Counted from the stretch's first letter, positions 1-8,665 are shown. The stretch: 64,000 bases of DNA from Mariniflexile sp. AS56 (GCF_030552475.1 NZ_JAUPED010000013.1:1-64000), one strand, 5' to 3'. Numbers and translations: made by a program. Notes: generated by a model not told the origin, from the letters alone.

Positions 1-2474
1 ATTAAATTAGTGGCATTGGTGTTAGGAAGCGCATTCCATGATTGACTGATGTTATCAAACGAATACATTGATGGGTTTCCTGTGCCTGTAGCATCAAACC
101 CATTTGCATTTGTTAAAGATCCTGTTATATGAGTTCCTAATTGCCAGTTGTTTGAAATAAATGTACTAGTTGTAACAGGCGAACTTAATAATCTAAAGGC
201 TCTTTTAGCCGAAACGTAGCGTTCTATCGTAGCGTCGCCCACAAAAGTACCTATTCCTGCACCTATTGATGCAGAACCTGTAATATCTGACTGGAACGTA
301 AGTGATCCATAGTTTGTAACGGTACTATTATTTATTATTACAGAATTAGGATTGAATGTTAAAGCGGCACCAGTAGCTATTGTTATACCATAACAAGAAT
401 CCAAAATTAAAGTTTGACTGGGAGTAATTACCGGAAAGTTTGTTGCCCCACTTGGAATGCTTATGTTTGATGTTGGAGATAAGCCTGGGCTTACATTGTT
501 TACCCAGTTTCCATTGTTTGTCCAATCTGTGTTGATAGCGCCGCTCCAAACTAGTTGTTCTAATTCAACAGTTACAGTTTGTGTGCAGGTTGTAATATTT
601 CCTGCAGCATCTTTTGCTGTCCAAGTTATAATGGTTTCTCCTACAGGATAGATAGTGGTATTAGTGCCTGTCCAATTAGCAGTTAGTTGGTTGTTATAAT
701 TATAAGCAATTGGAGTGTTGTAAGTCGTTGGTGCATTATTAGTAAAAGTTACACCATTAAAAGATTTACCTTCTACCCAATTTGAAGTGGGCCCGTTTAG
801 GGTGAAATTAATCAAAGTAATGTCATAACCGTTGCCAGAATCGTCTTTAATAGTAGTGACACCTGCGTTATTACCTCCAGCAATACCTTCATTAAAATGA
901 TATAAAGCAATCAATCCTGGTTGTGCCTCAATTTCGCTATTCATTTCTTTTTGAATTTGTTCCTGTGTGCGGGCAACATTCCAAACATGAACTTCGTCTA
1001 AAATACCGCCTAATCCCAAAGGAAAATAGTCATTTAGCAATTGATTAAAGTCGATAGTTGCGGTGAAGGTTGCTAAATCATAATTTGCAGCAATTAACGC
1101 GCTTATATTTGGAACAATGGTGCCTACAAGAATACCATTATGGTATACTTTTAGTATAGTACCATCAAAACTTAATGCTAAATGTTGCCATGTATTTACT
1201 TTAAATACATCTTTAATAAAATCAAGTTCAGGTGGGAACGATGGATTTTGTAGCCTAGGATATATCCATCCACTTATTGATGCTTGCTCGTTTTCTAGTA
1301 ATACGTCGGTGAAGTCTGGGATTTTCAAGCCATTACCTATCCCGCCAAAATCTAAAGCATTACCAGTGGTAACACATCCATTGGTTATTGTTGGTATTCC
1401 TAGAGAAACATTTTTAGCCCCACATATTCCTGGAGTATTGTTTACAATTATATTGATAGGACAAGAAATAATAGGAGCTTCTGTGTTATTTACAGTGACA
1501 GTGACAGTGAATGTGCATTCGGAACTTCCAGAACTGTCAGTTGTCGTTGCTGTAACGGTCGTTTCTCCGATAGGGAACAGACTGCCAGAAGCAGGGGCGT
1601 AAGACGTTATTGCGTTTGGTGTTCCTGTAGAGGCTAAGGGGAAATTAACAATGGCTCCACATTCGTTTGGATCATTATTTGTTACAATGTTTTTTGGACA
1701 TACGTTACAAATTCCTTCTGCAATCCAGTTTGAAGAATCTCCCGTTAAAGTAAACCCATAAAGTGTACCGTTAAAGTTGTTAGGTGAAAGATCATTAAGT
1801 GTACTTGTTCCTAGATTAGAACCATTGGGAACGCCTTGATTAAAGTTGTAATAAGCCAAAAGATTATTTTCTTGACCTGTTAAGTTACATTTATTTTTGT
1901 TTGATAAAACCTCAGCTTCAGTTAATGGTTTGTCCCAGATTCGGAATTCATCTATTTTTCCTTGATAGTTTCTGTCTGCACCCGCGGAAAACCCTCTTCC
2001 AATCACAAAATTAGGAAAAGTTGTTGCAAATGCTGTTGGAGAGGCATCTACTTTTTTAATTCCGTCTAGGTAAATAATGAATTTTCCAGCACTTTGATTA
2101 CTTATTACAACTACATGGTGCCAATCATCAGATAATATCTCACCATTAGGAACAATCGAATATGCGCCAGAAGTTCCATATACATATAAACGACCAAGCG
2201 GCCAGTTGGAACTAAGCTCCATTCTAATTTCACTACCTCCATTTAAAATATCATTTGAATCAAAGATGTTTTGGTAATTAGTAGTTCCATTTGGTTTAAA
2301 CCAGGTTTCAATAGTCCAGTTATTAACAGAGCCAAGGTTGCCTAAAGCAATATAATCAGTAGGGCCGCCAAAATCAAGTGCTTTCCCAGAAGGGGGTGTC
2401 TGGGCATAACTAAATAAAGTAAAGAAAAATAAAAGTAGGGGAAATAAAGATGTTGTGTGTAATTTTGTTTTCAT
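1..2474 (-). CDS. Secreted LamG/HYR multidomain protein, 3' end cut by window
   Basis: The reading frame is open from an ATG at 2474 to the window edge, giving at least 824 residues with no stop, so the C-terminus is missing. Seen: a signal peptide (residues 1-25, hydrophobic FPLLLFFFTLFSYA, cleavage near AQT); a LamG/concanavalin-like domain from about residue 30 (ALDFGG...WTIETWFKP, later WHHVVV, KIDEFRIWDKPLTEAE); a HYR-type beta domain about 268-331 (TTVTATTDSSG, CTFTVTV); a second LamG from about 375 (ALDFGG again, ISGWIYPR, WQHLALSFDG, LDEVHVWNVARTQ); another HYR-like stretch near 600-630 ending CTQTVTVE; and from about 750 a segment ERYVSAKRAFRLLSSPV that recurs in flavobacterial exported proteins. 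Known of such proteins: they bind glycans or adhere, and usually end in a type IX sorting domain. Here that end would lie outside the window. Exact role unknown. Confidence 0.8.
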   Translation of the reverse strand, partial: MKTKLHTTSLFPLLLFFFTLFSYAQTPPSGKALDFGGPTDYIALGNLGSVNNWTIETWFKPNGTTNYQNIFDSNDILNGGSEIRMELSSNWPLGRLYVYGTSGAYSIVPNGEILSDDWHHVVVISNQSAGKFIIYLDGIKKVDASPTAFATTFPNFVIGRGFSAGADRNYQGKIDEFRIWDKPLTEAEVLSNKNKCNLTGQENNLLAYYNFNQGVPNGSNLGTSTLNDLSPNNFNGTLYGFTLTGDSSNWIAEGICNVCPKNIVTNNDPNECGAIVNFPLASTGTPNAITSYAPASGSLFPIGETTVTATTTDSSGSSECTFTVTVTVNNTEAPIISCPINIIVNNTPGICGAKNVSLGIPTITNGCVTTGNALDFGGIGNGLKIPDFTDVLLENEQASISGWIYPRLQNPSFPPELDFIKDVFKVNTWQHLALSFDGTILKVYHNGILVGTIVPNISALIAANYDLATFTATIDFNQLLNDYFPLGLGGILDEVHVWNVARTQEQIQKEMNSEIEAQPGLIALYHFNEGIAGGNNAGVTTIKDDSGNGYDITLINFTLNGPTSNWVEGKSFNGVTFTNNAPTTYNTPIAYNYNNQLTANWTGTNTTIYPVGETIITWTAKDAAGNITTCTQTVTVELEQLVWSGAINTDWTNNGNWVNNVSPGLSPTSNISIPSGATNFPVITPSQTLILDSCYGITIATGAALTFNPNSVIINNSTVTNYGSLTFQSDITGSASIGAGIGTFVGDATIERYVSAKRAFRLLSSPVTTSTFISNNWQLGTHITGSLTNANGFDATGTGNPSMYSFDNISQSWNALPNTNATNL

Positions 2475-2684
2475 AGAGATTCATGTTGATTAATAGCATT
2501 TTTTAACCAAGACATAATAGATAATAGAATATTACTGTTTTGTACTTAATAAATTTAAAAACCAGTAAAAATTATACATTTAGGTAGATTTTTTTGAGGG
2601 ACTAATTGATGATATTAACGTTAAATAGGGAGTGTTAACGGGTATGATTAAATAGCAAAGCAAAAATAGATTTTTAAACTTTGT

Positions 2685-2709
2685 AAAAAAATACCACATA
2701 CATGGTATT
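2685..2709 (-). terminator. Rho-independent terminator of the PAS-LuxR gene
   Basis: On the minus strand AATACCA and TGGTATT form a 7-bp stem with a 6-base loop, followed by a run of seven T. It lies about 25 bases after the stop of the regulator gene that ends at 2734. Confidence 0.6.
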
Positions 2710-2733
2710 ACTACGAAATGTTTGAAAATTCCG

Positions 2734-3456
2734 TCAAAATACACCGTTGTTTTCGCAAAAAATAAGTAACCCTTTTACGTCATGACAATTAGACTTTTTG
2801 AAGATGTTTTTTCGGTGTGATATTACGGTGTGAGGGCTCAGGTGAATTTTCAAAGCAATTTGTTTTGTAGTCAACTCCTTTTTTATAAGACTTATTATTT
2901 CTATTTCTCTTTTAGTAAATAAATCTAAATGTTCACAATAAATCTTTTCCTTAAAATGCGTGATATTAAATTCGTCTAAAAAAACGTCCCACTCAACAGT
3001 GTCATTTGTGTTCATAAATGAAATATCGGTAAGCATGGTCCAGTAACTTACTAAATCACCGTTTTCATCTGTTTGAAAGGGCGCTATTTGGCTAAGTACC
3101 TTTAAGAAGGAGCCATCCTTTTTTTGAATTCTAAAGCTTTTGGTTAAAAAATGACTTCCCTTTTTAATAGTGGTTTTATTAATGAAGTCTACACTAGTTT
3201 TTATAATACGGTTTACTAATAACTTATCTTCAGGGTGTATTTTATTTAAAACAACATCCATATTAAATTCGTCTTTACTATAACCGAGCATGGAAGTAAC
3301 GCCCAATGTAAAAACAATTTGTGACTGATTCCAATCTAGAACGTACAGACATTGCTTGTTTGTAACAAAAGGTGTTTTTTTGAGTGTATTAAATTGCTTT
3401 TTTATGTTACTTAATCCATGAAAATCTTGAGTAAGCGAAGAAGAGAGGTTAATCAT
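2734..3456 (-). CDS. PAS domain, LuxR-type HTH transcription regulator
   Basis: The protein has 240 residues. The middle (about 40-150) reads as a PAS_3-type sensor fold: YVLDWNQSQIVFTLGVTSMLGYSKDEF, then IHPEDKLLVNRI, then FRIQKKDGSFLKVLSQIAPF. Residues about 178-238 form a LuxR/GerE winged HTH, with LFTKREIEIISLI and TTKQIALKIHLSPHTVISHRKNIFKK as the recognition region. There is no receiver domain and no membrane segment, so it is a one-component cytoplasmic regulator whose ligand or cofactor is unknown. It is monocistronic, with its own terminator downstream. PAS-LuxR proteins of this size are common in Flavobacteriaceae, mostly uncharacterised. Confident on domains, not on target genes. 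Confidence 0.85.
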   Translation of the reverse strand: MINLSSSLTQDFHGLSNIKKQFNTLKKTPFVTNKQCLYVLDWNQSQIVFTLGVTSMLGYSKDEFNMDVVLNKIHPEDKLLVNRIIKTSVDFINKTTIKKGSHFLTKSFRIQKKDGSFLKVLSQIAPFQTDENGDLVSYWTMLTDISFMNTNDTVEWDVFLDEFNITHFKEKIYCEHLDLFTKREIEIISLIKKELTTKQIALKIHLSPHTVISHRKNIFKKSNCHDVKGLLIFCENNGVF

Positions 3457-3636
3457 GAATCTTGAATGGATAAATTAATTTTTATTAAATTTTAATAAAA
3501 TAAATGAGTTCCATACAAATAATCCGACAAAATACAGTAATAAGCACTTAAAAGGCTAATAGTTATTACAGTAAATTATTATTCACACTGTAGTCCTTTG
3601 CTTATTTTTTATAATTATTTACGGTAAATTCGTGTT

Positions 3637-4215
3637 TTACCTATAAAAATTCATCTCATCCAAATACGCCCAAACATTTTCTGGCAACATGGGTTTTACA
3701 TTTTTAGAATTTTTAACGGCCTTACGTATAAACGTAGAAGAGAGTTCCATGATGGGAGCATCGATGTGATGGATTTTTTCATGCCCATCAAATTGTGTTT
3801 CCACGACATCCTTTGAAACACGTGGATAGACATAAATATGGTGGTTTTCAAGAATAATCTCGTAGTTTTTCCATTTATGGAAACTCTTTAAATTGTCTTC
3901 ACCCATAATTAATGAAAACGTATGTTTCGGGTATTTTTCCTGTAAATAAGCGAGTGTATTTACCGTGTAGTTAGGTTGGGGAAGGTTAAATTCAATATCG
4001 CTTGGTTGTAGTTTATCATAGCCTTTTGTGGCTAAAAAAACCATTTCCAAGCGTTGGTAATTATCCAATAAGGAGCTTTTCTTTTTAAACGGATTGTGTG
4101 GCGTAACTACAAACCAAATAGCGTCTAAATTACTATATTCTGCCATGTGGTTGGCAATCACCAAGTGCCCAATATGTATGGGGTTGAAAGAGCCAAAATA
4201 CAATCCGATTTTCAT
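3637..4215 (-). CDS. nadD: Nicotinate-nucleotide adenylyltransferase
   Basis: It transfers AMP from ATP to nicotinate mononucleotide, giving deamido-NAD in NAD biosynthesis. Residues 3-20 carry the nucleotidyltransferase signature GLYFGSFNPIHIGHL with the HxGH motif. The C-terminal part has the second signature (SSTFIRKAVK, equivalent to ISSTxIR). At 192 residues it has normal family length. It is the last gene of a three-gene minus-strand operon, starting 12 bases after gmk ends. The yicC-gmk-nadD order is recurrent in Bacteroidota, which supports the assignment over other nucleotidyltransferases such as CoaD. Confidence 0.95.
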   Translation of the reverse strand: MKIGLYFGSFNPIHIGHLVIANHMAEYSNLDAIWFVVTPHNPFKKKSSLLDNYQRLEMVFLATKGYDKLQPSDIEFNLPQPNYTVNTLAYLQEKYPKHTFSLIMGEDNLKSFHKWKNYEIILENHHIYVYPRVSKDVVETQFDGHEKIHHIDAPIMELSSTFIRKAVKNSKNVKPMLPENVWAYLDEMNFYR

Positions 4216-4227
4216 AAAAGCTTTTTT

Positions 4228-4818
4228 TTAAGAATTCACAAAATCGCTTACCAATTTCTCGGCTTCCTCCAGTGCGTTTTCTAAATGGTCGTTTACCACA
4301 ATAACATCAAATAAAGGGGCGGTTGCTAATTCGGCCGATGCCTTGGCAACACGCATGTTTATTTTATCTTCAGTTTCCGTTTTGCGGTTTTTTAAACGAA
4401 TTTTTAGGGCGTCTATACTTGGGGGTTTTACAAAAATGGCTAAAGTTTCATCAGGAAATTTTCGTTTAATACGCAAACCACCAGAAACGTCAATATCAAA
4501 AATAACATTTTTGCCCATGGCCCAAATGCGTTCAACTTCCGTTTTTAAAGTACCGTAAAAATTATCGCGATACACTTCTTCCCATTCTAAAAAAGAATCG
4601 TTTTTAATGTTGTTTTTAAAATCTTCTAACGATAAAAAATAATAATCTTTAGCATGTACTTCGGTGCCGCGTTTTTCTCTAGAAGTTGCCGAAATAGAGA
4701 ATTCTAAATCTAATTTTTCAATACCTAATAAATGCCTTACTATAGTTGTTTTTCCTGAACCCGATGGTGCCGAAAACACAATAAGTTTTCCTTTTTTTGT
4801 AGTCTCTTGTTTTGTCAC
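4228..4818 (-). CDS. gmk: Guanylate kinase
   Basis: It phosphorylates GMP (and dGMP) to GDP with ATP in the cytoplasm. A Walker A loop SAPSGSGKTTI sits at about residues 16-26, followed by the GMP-binding segment SATSREKRGTEVHAKDYYFL and EWEEVYRDNFYGT, and DIDVSGGLRIK before the lid. The length of 196 residues is typical. The first codon is ATG at 4818 with a short polar leader (TKQETTKKGK). It lies 61 bases after yicC and 12 bases before nadD on the same strand, so it is probably co-transcribed with both. Confidence 0.96.
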   Translation of the reverse strand: MTKQETTKKGKLIVFSAPSGSGKTTIVRHLLGIEKLDLEFSISATSREKRGTEVHAKDYYFLSLEDFKNNIKNDSFLEWEEVYRDNFYGTLKTEVERIWAMGKNVIFDIDVSGGLRIKRKFPDETLAIFVKPPSIDALKIRLKNRKTETEDKINMRVAKASAELATAPLFDVIVVNDHLENALEEAEKLVSDFVNS

Positions 4819-4879
4819 GAATACGCTAATATTTTCTATTTACTAATACTATAAAATCCAACTGAATACTTTCAGTTAA

Positions 4880-5737
4880 TTACAGTACATTTAATAATTG
4901 TTCCTTAATTTTCTCTAACTCATCCTTCATTTGCACCACCAGTTGTTGCATAGGTGCATAATTACTTTTAGAACCAATGGTGTTTATTTCTCGACCCATT
5001 TCTTGGCCAATAAACCCTAGTTTTTTTCCGTTAGAATCTTTAGAATTAATACATTCAATAAAATAATTCAAATGGTTTTTTAAACGCACTTTTTCTTCAG
5101 TGATATCAAATTTTTCAATGTAATACACCAATTCTTGTTCAAAGCGGTTTTCGTCGTATTTGCCCTTTAATTCTTCTACACCCTTTAGTAAACGTTCACG
5201 CACACCAATAACACGGTCGGGATCCATGGCAATTACTTGCTCCAATAAATCATCAATAATAGCAACACGTTTATTAAAATCCTGTTCCAATACTTTACCT
5301 TCATTTAAACGGTGCTTGTTTAAATCTACAATGGCTTTATTAACTTCCACAGCAATGGTTTTCCACTCATTTTCGTCAATTTCTTCACGAACCGTGTTTA
5401 AAGCATCTGGAAAACGCACCGCCATTTTTAATAATTCAATATCATTACCAGCAACCACTTGGCGTAATTGCTCGATGTATTGCTTCACAACAGGCGTGTT
5501 AATTTGGGTAGATGTGTCTTCGGCAGTTGCTTCCACATAAATAGAAAAATCTACTTTACCACGTTCTAAGTTATCGGCAAGTAACTTTCTAATAGCTAGT
5601 TCCTTTTCTCTATAAATAGAAGGCATTCTCGCATTTAAGTCTAAACTTTTGCTGTTTAAAGATTTTAGCTCGATAGTTACTTTTTTGGTGGGCAATTGCA
5701 AAACAGATTTTCCATAACCTGTCATTGAATATATCAT
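4880..5737 (-). CDS. yicC: YicC family endoribonuclease
   Basis: A YicC/YloC protein with the N-terminal family signature MIYSMTGYGKS and the C-terminal domain ending NTIGSKSNYAPMQQLVVQMKDELEKIKEQLLNVL (DUF1732, conserved E and R residues in GFIGQEMGREINTIGSK). Members from other bacteria act as endoribonucleases on small RNAs; the same is inferred here. The frame can be extended upstream to a TTG at 5761, but that codon lies inside a good -7 promoter box (5759-5766) and the family begins with the MIYSMTGYGK sequence, so ATG at 5737 is the start chosen (285 residues). It is the first gene of the yicC-gmk-nadD operon. Confidence 0.92.
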   Translation of the reverse strand: MIYSMTGYGKSVLQLPTKKVTIELKSLNSKSLDLNARMPSIYREKELAIRKLLADNLERGKVDFSIYVEATAEDTSTQINTPVVKQYIEQLRQVVAGNDIELLKMAVRFPDALNTVREEIDENEWKTIAVEVNKAIVDLNKHRLNEGKVLEQDFNKRVAIIDDLLEQVIAMDPDRVIGVRERLLKGVEELKGKYDENRFEQELVYYIEKFDITEEKVRLKNHLNYFIECINSKDSNGKKLGFIGQEMGREINTIGSKSNYAPMQQLVVQMKDELEKIKEQLLNVL

Positions 5738-5758
5738 AAACTGGAGTATTAAGTTGTG

Positions 5759-5766
5759 CAAAGGTA
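5759..5766 (-). promoter_or_regulatory. Flavobacterial -7 promoter box for yicC-gmk-nadD
   Basis: TACCTTTG on the minus strand fits the Bacteroidota -7 consensus TAnnTTTG exactly and sits 21 bases upstream of the yicC ATG. No clear -33 TTG at the right spacing was found. Confidence 0.5.
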
Positions 5767-5838
5767 ATTAAAACCTAAACGATAGAAAACACCTATTTTA
5801 CCTTGTGTGCACTATACTAAATATATAGACAAGTTTTT

Positions 5839-5921
5839 GGGCGTTACCACAAGGGTCGGGCTATACGTTACAAGTCCGCGCTCGTACCTCGCTGTGGGCT
5901 TTCCACTACTATCCCTAACGC
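5839..5921. repeat. Dispersed intergenic repeat, GGGCGTTA family, copy 1
   Basis: It begins GGGCGTTACC and ends CCCTAACGC; the ends GCGTTA/TAACGC are complementary. Inside are GGGTCGGGCTATACGTTACA and a short hairpin GTGG-GCTTT-CCAC. Near-identical sequence recurs at 28362-28454 and, with a different middle, at 39661-39810. It lies between yicC and the FGE lipoprotein gene and has no coding signal. Confidence 0.85.
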
Positions 5922-5998
5922 GAGCTATCAGCCTTATTGGTTTTATGTTAAAAAAAGCAGTTTAAACCTATAAAGTAGTTTTTAAAGTAATTAATAAA

Positions 5999-6006
5999 TA
6001 CTTTTG
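5999..6006 (+). promoter_or_regulatory. -7 promoter box for the FGE-like lipoprotein gene
   Basis: TACTTTTG matches TAnnTTTG and lies 30 bases before the ATG at 6037. No -33 TTG is evident at the usual spacing. Confidence 0.45.
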
Positions 6007-6036
6007 TGACTATAGTTACTTTTTAAAAATAGATTA

Positions 6037-7140
6037 ATGAAAGCCAGAACCCGTATACTTATTACCCTTGTTAGTTTTTTTGTGGTAGTTGCATGTAAAA
6101 AACAAAAATCAGATTCAGATGTTTTGACAGCAGATAACAGCCACACAGAACTAAGCGATAGTTTAATTAAAAACCCGCCCCAAGGTATGGTCTGGGTACC
6201 TGCAGGAACCTTTTTGCAAGGTGCTGTACCGCAAGATAAAATGGCTATGAAGCATGAAAAACCACAACACCCCGTAGAGGTAGATGGTTTTTTTATGGAT
6301 ATCACCGAAGTAACCAACGCTCAATATTCAAAATTCGTTAAAGAAACAGGTTATATTACTATTGCAGAACGCGTGATAGATTGGGAAGAAATGAAAAAAC
6401 AATTACCAGAAGGTACACCCAAACCTCACGATTCTATTATGCAACCAGGCTCTTTAATGTTTAAGAAAACAAAAGAATCTGTTGCTAATTTATTCGATTT
6501 TTCACAATGGTGGCGTTGGGCCATTGGCGTGAATTGGAAACACCCAAGCGGACCAGATACAAACCTAGAAGGTAAAGAAAACCACCCTGTAGTACATATT
6601 GCGTATGAAGATGCACAAGCTTATTGTACATGGGCAGGCAGACGCTTACCAACCGAAGCAGAATGGGAATATGCAGCTAGAGGTGCGAATAATAATACCA
6701 TATTTTTCTGGGGCGATGATCACGATAAATTATCTAAAAAAGCAAATAGTTGGGAAGGTGAATTTCCTGTATATAATACTTTAAATGATGGGTTTGAAAG
6801 AACGGCACCCGTTAAAACATATCCAGCTAATGGTTATGGTTTGTACGATATGGCAGGTAATGTTTGGGAGTTCACCACCGATTGGTATAACATGAACTAT
6901 TACGACGCGTTGGCTGCCAAAAAAGTTACAACCATGAACCCAAAAGGAGCCGATAGAGCTTACAACCCAAACAACCCTTATTTACAAGAAAAAATAATTA
7001 AAGGAGGTTCCTTTTTATGTAGTGATTCCTATTGTGCAAGTTATAGAGTATCTTCTAGAATGGGTACCAGTATGGATTCTTCCGCAGAACATGTTGGTTT
7101 TAGAACCGTGGCAACTCCAGATATGCTAGCTAAGAAATAA
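6037..7140 (+). CDS. Lipoprotein formylglycine-generating enzyme (SUMF1/FGE) homologue
   Basis: The 367-residue protein opens with a lipoprotein signal (residues 1-20, LVSFFVVVAC lipobox, then KKQKSDSD), so it is probably anchored outside the cytoplasm. Residues 50-360 are one FGE-sulfatase domain: GMVWVPAGTFLQGA, PQHPVEVDGFFMDITEVTNAQY, HPVVHIAYEDAQAYCTWAGRRLPTEAEWEYAARG and GLYDMAGNVWEFTTDWY. Both redox cysteines of true FGEs are present in GGSFLCSDSYCASYR (C328 and C333), followed by SSRMG...DSSAEHVGFRTV, matching the human SUMF1 active-site layout. Known: FGE oxidises a cysteine of sulfatases to formylglycine. The alternative role, a gliding/T9SS GldK- or GldJ-like structural protein, is less likely because those usually lack this cysteine pair. 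No sulfatase gene lies in this window. Confidence 0.85.
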   Translation: MKARTRILITLVSFFVVVACKKQKSDSDVLTADNSHTELSDSLIKNPPQGMVWVPAGTFLQGAVPQDKMAMKHEKPQHPVEVDGFFMDITEVTNAQYSKFVKETGYITIAERVIDWEEMKKQLPEGTPKPHDSIMQPGSLMFKKTKESVANLFDFSQWWRWAIGVNWKHPSGPDTNLEGKENHPVVHIAYEDAQAYCTWAGRRLPTEAEWEYAARGANNNTIFFWGDDHDKLSKKANSWEGEFPVYNTLNDGFERTAPVKTYPANGYGLYDMAGNVWEFTTDWYNMNYYDALAAKKVTTMNPKGADRAYNPNNPYLQEKIIKGGSFLCSDSYCASYRVSSRMGTSMDSSAEHVGFRTVATPDMLAKK

Positions 7141-7154
7141 AAGATACACTTTAT

Positions 7155-7201
7155 CCATAAAAAAAAAGCTTTAGCATAATTGCTGAAGCTTTTTTTTATG
7201 G
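7155..7201. terminator. Bidirectional hairpin terminator
   Basis: CCATAAAAAAAAAGCTTTAGCA pairs with TGCTGAAGCTTTTTTTTATGG around a short loop, with A- and T-runs on either side. It can serve the FGE gene (+) and the NTF2-like gene (-). Confidence 0.85.
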
Positions 7202-7230
7202 CGGGTAGTTTTAAAAGTAATCTGTTAAAC

Positions 7231-7725
7231 TCAATGTAAACTTATAACTTTTGATATTTTCCAATGTCCGTTTTCATTGTGCCACATAATGATGAACTTG
7301 CTTGGTATGGATTCAGCATCTGGTTCTTGATTATTGTAAAATTTGTGAAACCCTATTTGAACAGCTCCATAATTTTTAATGGGATATACTTCAATAGTTC
7401 CATCAATTAATTCTCTTGTAACTTTATCGCAAATGTTCTGCTTAGTTCCTTCAATTAGTTCTTTTTTTGAGGTCATTAAACCTCCTTTATCGTGAAAAAA
7501 CTCAATATCGTCAGAGTAAATTGAAGCCTGCTTTTCCAAATCACAGTCGTTATATGCGTCAAAAAACACCTTGTCCATTGCTTTTATTTCGTCGAATAAC
7601 TTTTTGTCAACAGGAACATAGTTCCTTATTTGGGCGAATTTTTTTTCAGCTTTTGTTATACACGAAACAAAAGCGGTTATCAGAAATAGAATAGTAAATA
7701 GTTTAATTGATTTTTTCATATTCAC
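7231..7725 (-). CDS. NTF2-like (DUF4440/SnoaL-type) lipoprotein
   Basis: The 164-residue protein has a lipoprotein signal (MKKSIKLFTILFLITAFVSC, Cys at about residue 22). The mature part, about 40-164, reads as an NTF2-like cone: AMDKVFFDAYNDCDLEKQASIYSDDIEFFHDKGGLMTSKKELIEGTK, then GAVQIGFHKFYN and FIIMWHNENGHWKISKVISLH. That ending is typical of DUF4440/SnoaL proteins, in which a small cavity binds a ligand or does simple catalysis. Specific function unknown. It lies in an accessory stretch with the DUF3298-like gene, 50 bases apart on the same strand. Confidence 0.75.
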   Translation of the reverse strand: MNMKKSIKLFTILFLITAFVSCITKAEKKFAQIRNYVPVDKKLFDEIKAMDKVFFDAYNDCDLEKQASIYSDDIEFFHDKGGLMTSKKELIEGTKQNICDKVTRELIDGTIEVYPIKNYGAVQIGFHKFYNNQEPDAESIPSKFIIMWHNENGHWKISKVISLH

Positions 7726-7775
7726 GTAATGTTGATTTCAGGCTCTGTTTTCGCTTGCAGGTAACGTTTATGTGG

Positions 7776-8516
7776 CTAGTTTTTTATTTTTAAATAGTCA
7801 TATATTTCATTGAATTTGTATTTCAACTCAATTATTGGTGTTAAACTTTTAATAGCATTTGGTAAATAACAACTCACATTTATTTCTATAAAATCAGGGT
7901 GAATTGAGAATGATTTAAGGTTAAAAGAATTTTCACAATCTTCATAATACTCCAAAGCCCATTCATAAGTTGATTGGTCGAGTTCGGCCTCTTTATCATT
8001 CAACATTTCTTTTAATTCTATTTTCTGCTTTTTAAATTGAGTTTCTTTATCCTTGAAAACACGTGTTTTAAATGCTCCTGTTATATCTATTATTTCTGAA
8101 AAGTCTAAAGGTTTTCCTGTAATTGTTGAATAGTTAAAGTATTCAGTCCAATATGAACAATATGCTCCGCAACCTTCAGCACTTATGTTTAGAGATAAAA
8201 TGCCATTCTTGTTATATGTTACTTTAAAATCAATGTCAATAATTTGGTCATGTGCCCATTTTATCAAAGTTGAGTCAATGGAATCGGTCGGATATTCATT
8301 TGAGGTGAATTTATTCTTTAAATCAAAATTAATCAAAGAATCAATGCCTTTATTTCCTGTTTTAATAATTGGAAAATTTATACTGTCCGATTGAAGCTGG
8401 TTGAAACTATCACTAATCTTTAATTTTACAGTGAGCGTGTCAATTTGAACATTTTGTCCAAAAGCTCCAATTCCAATAAACACTAATAATATTGTTAAGA
8501 TTTTTGTCATTTTCAA
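7776..8516 (-). CDS. Exported DUF4163/DUF3298-like protein
   Basis: The 246-residue protein has a signal peptide (KILTILLVFIGIGAFGQ, cleavage near residue 20). The body contains FPIIKTGNKGIDSLINFDLKN, LSLNISAEGCGAYCSYWTEYFNYSTITGKPLDFSEII, and a final domain ending FIEINVSCYLPNAIKSLTPIIELKY. The phrase with YNYST-x-TGKPL followed by a basic helix recalls the DUF4163-DUF3298 pair found in PdaC and RsiV-type extracytoplasmic proteins. The match is by eye only, so the family call is tentative. Two cysteines around residues 115-119 (CGAYC) could form a disulfide. No catalytic residues are recognised. Confidence 0.55.
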   Translation of the reverse strand: MKMTKILTILLVFIGIGAFGQNVQIDTLTVKLKISDSFNQLQSDSINFPIIKTGNKGIDSLINFDLKNKFTSNEYPTDSIDSTLIKWAHDQIIDIDFKVTYNKNGILSLNISAEGCGAYCSYWTEYFNYSTITGKPLDFSEIIDITGAFKTRVFKDKETQFKKQKIELKEMLNDKEAELDQSTYEWALEYYEDCENSFNLKSFSIHPDFIEINVSCYLPNAIKSLTPIIELKYKFNEIYDYLKIKN

Positions 8517-8665
8517 ATTAGTGATAATGTTTGTGTAAATGGAAAGTTTCGTTGTTATGCACGTGATGTAGTAAAAAAACTGAATAAAAAATCCGACGTA
8601 ATTTTCGGAAGTAATCTGAAATTAAGCAATTAAATATACGTGTTGTTGGCAACTAGTTTTTTTTT

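Noticed and set aside
1117-1602. A 161-residue open frame on the plus strand inside the LamG gene
   Set aside because: It is the reverse complement of the LamG/HYR coding sequence, has no family resemblance, and the minus-strand frame is open across the whole 2.47 kb with clear domains.
5160-5540. A 126-residue plus-strand frame inside yicC
   Set aside because: Serine-rich shadow of the YicC coding strand, no homology features.
5738-5761. Upstream extension of YicC to 5761
   Set aside because: The codon is TTG inside the -7 promoter box; the family start MIYSMTGYGK is at 5737.
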